Shown here piece by piece: positions 63,209 through 64,000 of a stretch of DNA of 64,000 nt. The stretch is from Zhouia amylolytica (GTDB lineage: Bacteria > Bacteroidota > Bacteroidia > Flavobacteriales > Flavobacteriaceae). Under the pieces are notes generated by a model. The model worked only from the letters and a program-made list of their open reading frames with translations. It had not been told where the DNA came from and ran no database searches. Positions within the stretch are counted from its first letter, which is position 1; every line of letters begins with the position of its first letter. The position numbers and the translations under genes are program-made. Location of the stretch: the NCBI RefSeq assembly GCF_900116365.1, contig NZ_FPAG01000005.1, forward strand, positions 62,001 through 126,000, read 5' to 3'.

Positions 63209-64000
63209 ATGCGAAATTTTAATCCCTATGAGGTTAGTTATTTTGCACGAACAAATTTCAGAAATAACAAAAAGCTTTTTGGAATAAAACAAAGCGATAG
63301 ACTTTTTCATTTTTATTGTGTTGGTAAAAGCGGTTCAGGTAAAACGACCCTACTTAAAACACTTATGAAAGAAGATTTATTTGCTTCAAGAGGGTTTACT
63401 TTTATTGACGTCCACGGAGATGCTTCTAAAGAAATAGTTCAAGATATTTTCTTGAAATACCCTTCAACAGATTTAATTTATTTTGATACTACTGATTCAG
63501 AAATAGATTTGGCTTACAATCCGTTAAGAAAAGTGAGTCCTTCAAAACGTTCACTGGTAGCCTCAAATATTTTAGAAATCTTTCAGCGTAACTGGAAATC
63601 GGCTTGGGGAATGAAAATGGAACATATCTTAAGAATGATATTACTCACTCTTTTAGATCAGCCCAATGCAAATCTTTCAGATATTTTAAAGTTACTTCAT
63701 GACAAAGGATTTAGGGATTCATGCCAAAGGTATATTCAAAGTGATGAGATAAAAACGTTCTGGCAAAAAGAATTTCCAAAATACAAGTCGAACGACCTCT
63801 TACCCATTATGAATAAGGTAGGAGCATTACTTTCTCATAATGTAGTAAAACGGATTTTAATTGAGAATAAAAGACAATTGTCCTTTAGAAAAATCATGGA
63901 CAATAAACAGGTTTTAATTATCAATCTAGCTAAAGGTTCTATAGGAACCGATGTTTCTAATTTACTTGGAGGACTTCTTCTAACATCCATCTCATCTGCT
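63209..64000 (+). CDS. HerA/TraD-like conjugative ATPase (partial, runs off the end)
   Basis: 264 codons visible without a stop. RNFNPYEVSYFARTNFRNNK, Walker A FYCVGKSGSGKTTLLKTL (about residue 45), then GFTFIDVHGDASKEIV, DLIYFDTTDSEIDLAYNPLR and NKQVLIINLAKGSIGTDVSN. Matches type IV secretion coupling/DUF87-HerA ATPases that pump DNA in conjugation. Probably the transfer motor of this last segment. Confidence 0.85.
   Translation, partial: MRNFNPYEVSYFARTNFRNNKKLFGIKQSDRLFHFYCVGKSGSGKTTLLKTLMKEDLFASRGFTFIDVHGDASKEIVQDIFLKYPSTDLIYFDTTDSEIDLAYNPLRKVSPSKRSLVASNILEIFQRNWKSAWGMKMEHILRMILLTLLDQPNANLSDILKLLHDKGFRDSCQRYIQSDEIKTFWQKEFPKYKSNDLLPIMNKVGALLSHNVVKRILIENKRQLSFRKIMDNKQVLIINLAKGSIGTDVSNLLGGLLLTSISSA

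Noticed and set aside
1-64000. CRISPR array
   Set aside because: No regularly spaced identical short repeats were found; the 2.6-2.9 kb repeats are long and degenerate with no unique spacers.

Overview
The window looks like a chromosomal stretch of a marine Flavobacteriaceae bacterium (Bacteroidota). The evidence is AT-rich DNA, promoters of the TTG / TAnnTTTG type upstream of tRNAs, SusC/SusD, S1 sulfatases, an IntDOT-like integrase, RteC and Bacteroidota-type tra genes, and an Hc1-like histone H1 protein. No sequence search was possible, so family names rest on motifs and layout.

Region 1 (1-12.6 kb) looks like host backbone. It holds a 7TM-HD phosphohydrolase, tRNA-Ser and tRNA-Pro, a block of degenerate ~100-bp repeats, two secreted sulfatases either side of a small rhodanese operon, a histidine kinase/response regulator pair, a beta-propeller lipoprotein and tRNA-Arg. 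Region 2 starts at tRNA-Arg with a tyrosine integrase, a small membrane protein and the Hc1-like gene.

Region 3 (about 15.1-31.2 kb) is the most unusual. Every protein gene is on the minus strand and most are single-gene units. Several junctions carry large imperfect palindromes, and many gene starts follow a CCGTT(G/A)-type core. This resembles an integron cassette array lacking an IntI (CALIN-like). Cargo: small unknowns, a DUF2971 protein, a DUF1254/DUF1214 lipoprotein, a PIN-like protein, a CdiI-type immunity gene broken by one stop codon, a Crp regulator with an NTF2-like lipoprotein, a BsuBI/PstI-type restriction-modification operon with an extra nuclease-like gene, a pair of DUF262 proteins and an XRE regulator. 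A 780-nt group II intron without maturase sits at one cassette junction, and a second intron 3' end lies at another.

Region 4 (32.2-45.2 kb) has SusC/SusD/TlpA-like genes and an opposing operon of MauE-like membrane protein, DUF6520 peptide and a propeller-like protein. It also has an AraC-type regulator, a STAS-like protein, a fused alpha-oxoamine synthase/GNAT acyltransferase, and RteC. Region 5 (45.5-55.1 kb) is a conjugation module: HTH and replication-like genes, an AAA ATPase, then traE-F-G-I-J-K-M-N equivalents forming the inner part of a type IV secretion channel.

Region 6 (55.1-59.4 kb) contains an amidohydrolase insert between 40-bp direct repeats, an autoregulated-looking Fic protein, and a MarR/thioredoxin-like pair with two matching palindromic operators. 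Region 7 (59.7-64 kb) begins with a truncated ssb and appears to be another mobile segment. It has an HTH remnant, an intact ssb, a zinc-ribbon-like protein behind competing RNA stems, a replication-O-like protein, a XerC/D-type recombinase between 20-bp perfect inverted repeats, and a HerA/TraD-like ATPase running off the end. Together regions 2-7 read as a large composite integrative and conjugative island entered at tRNA-Arg and continuing past the window.
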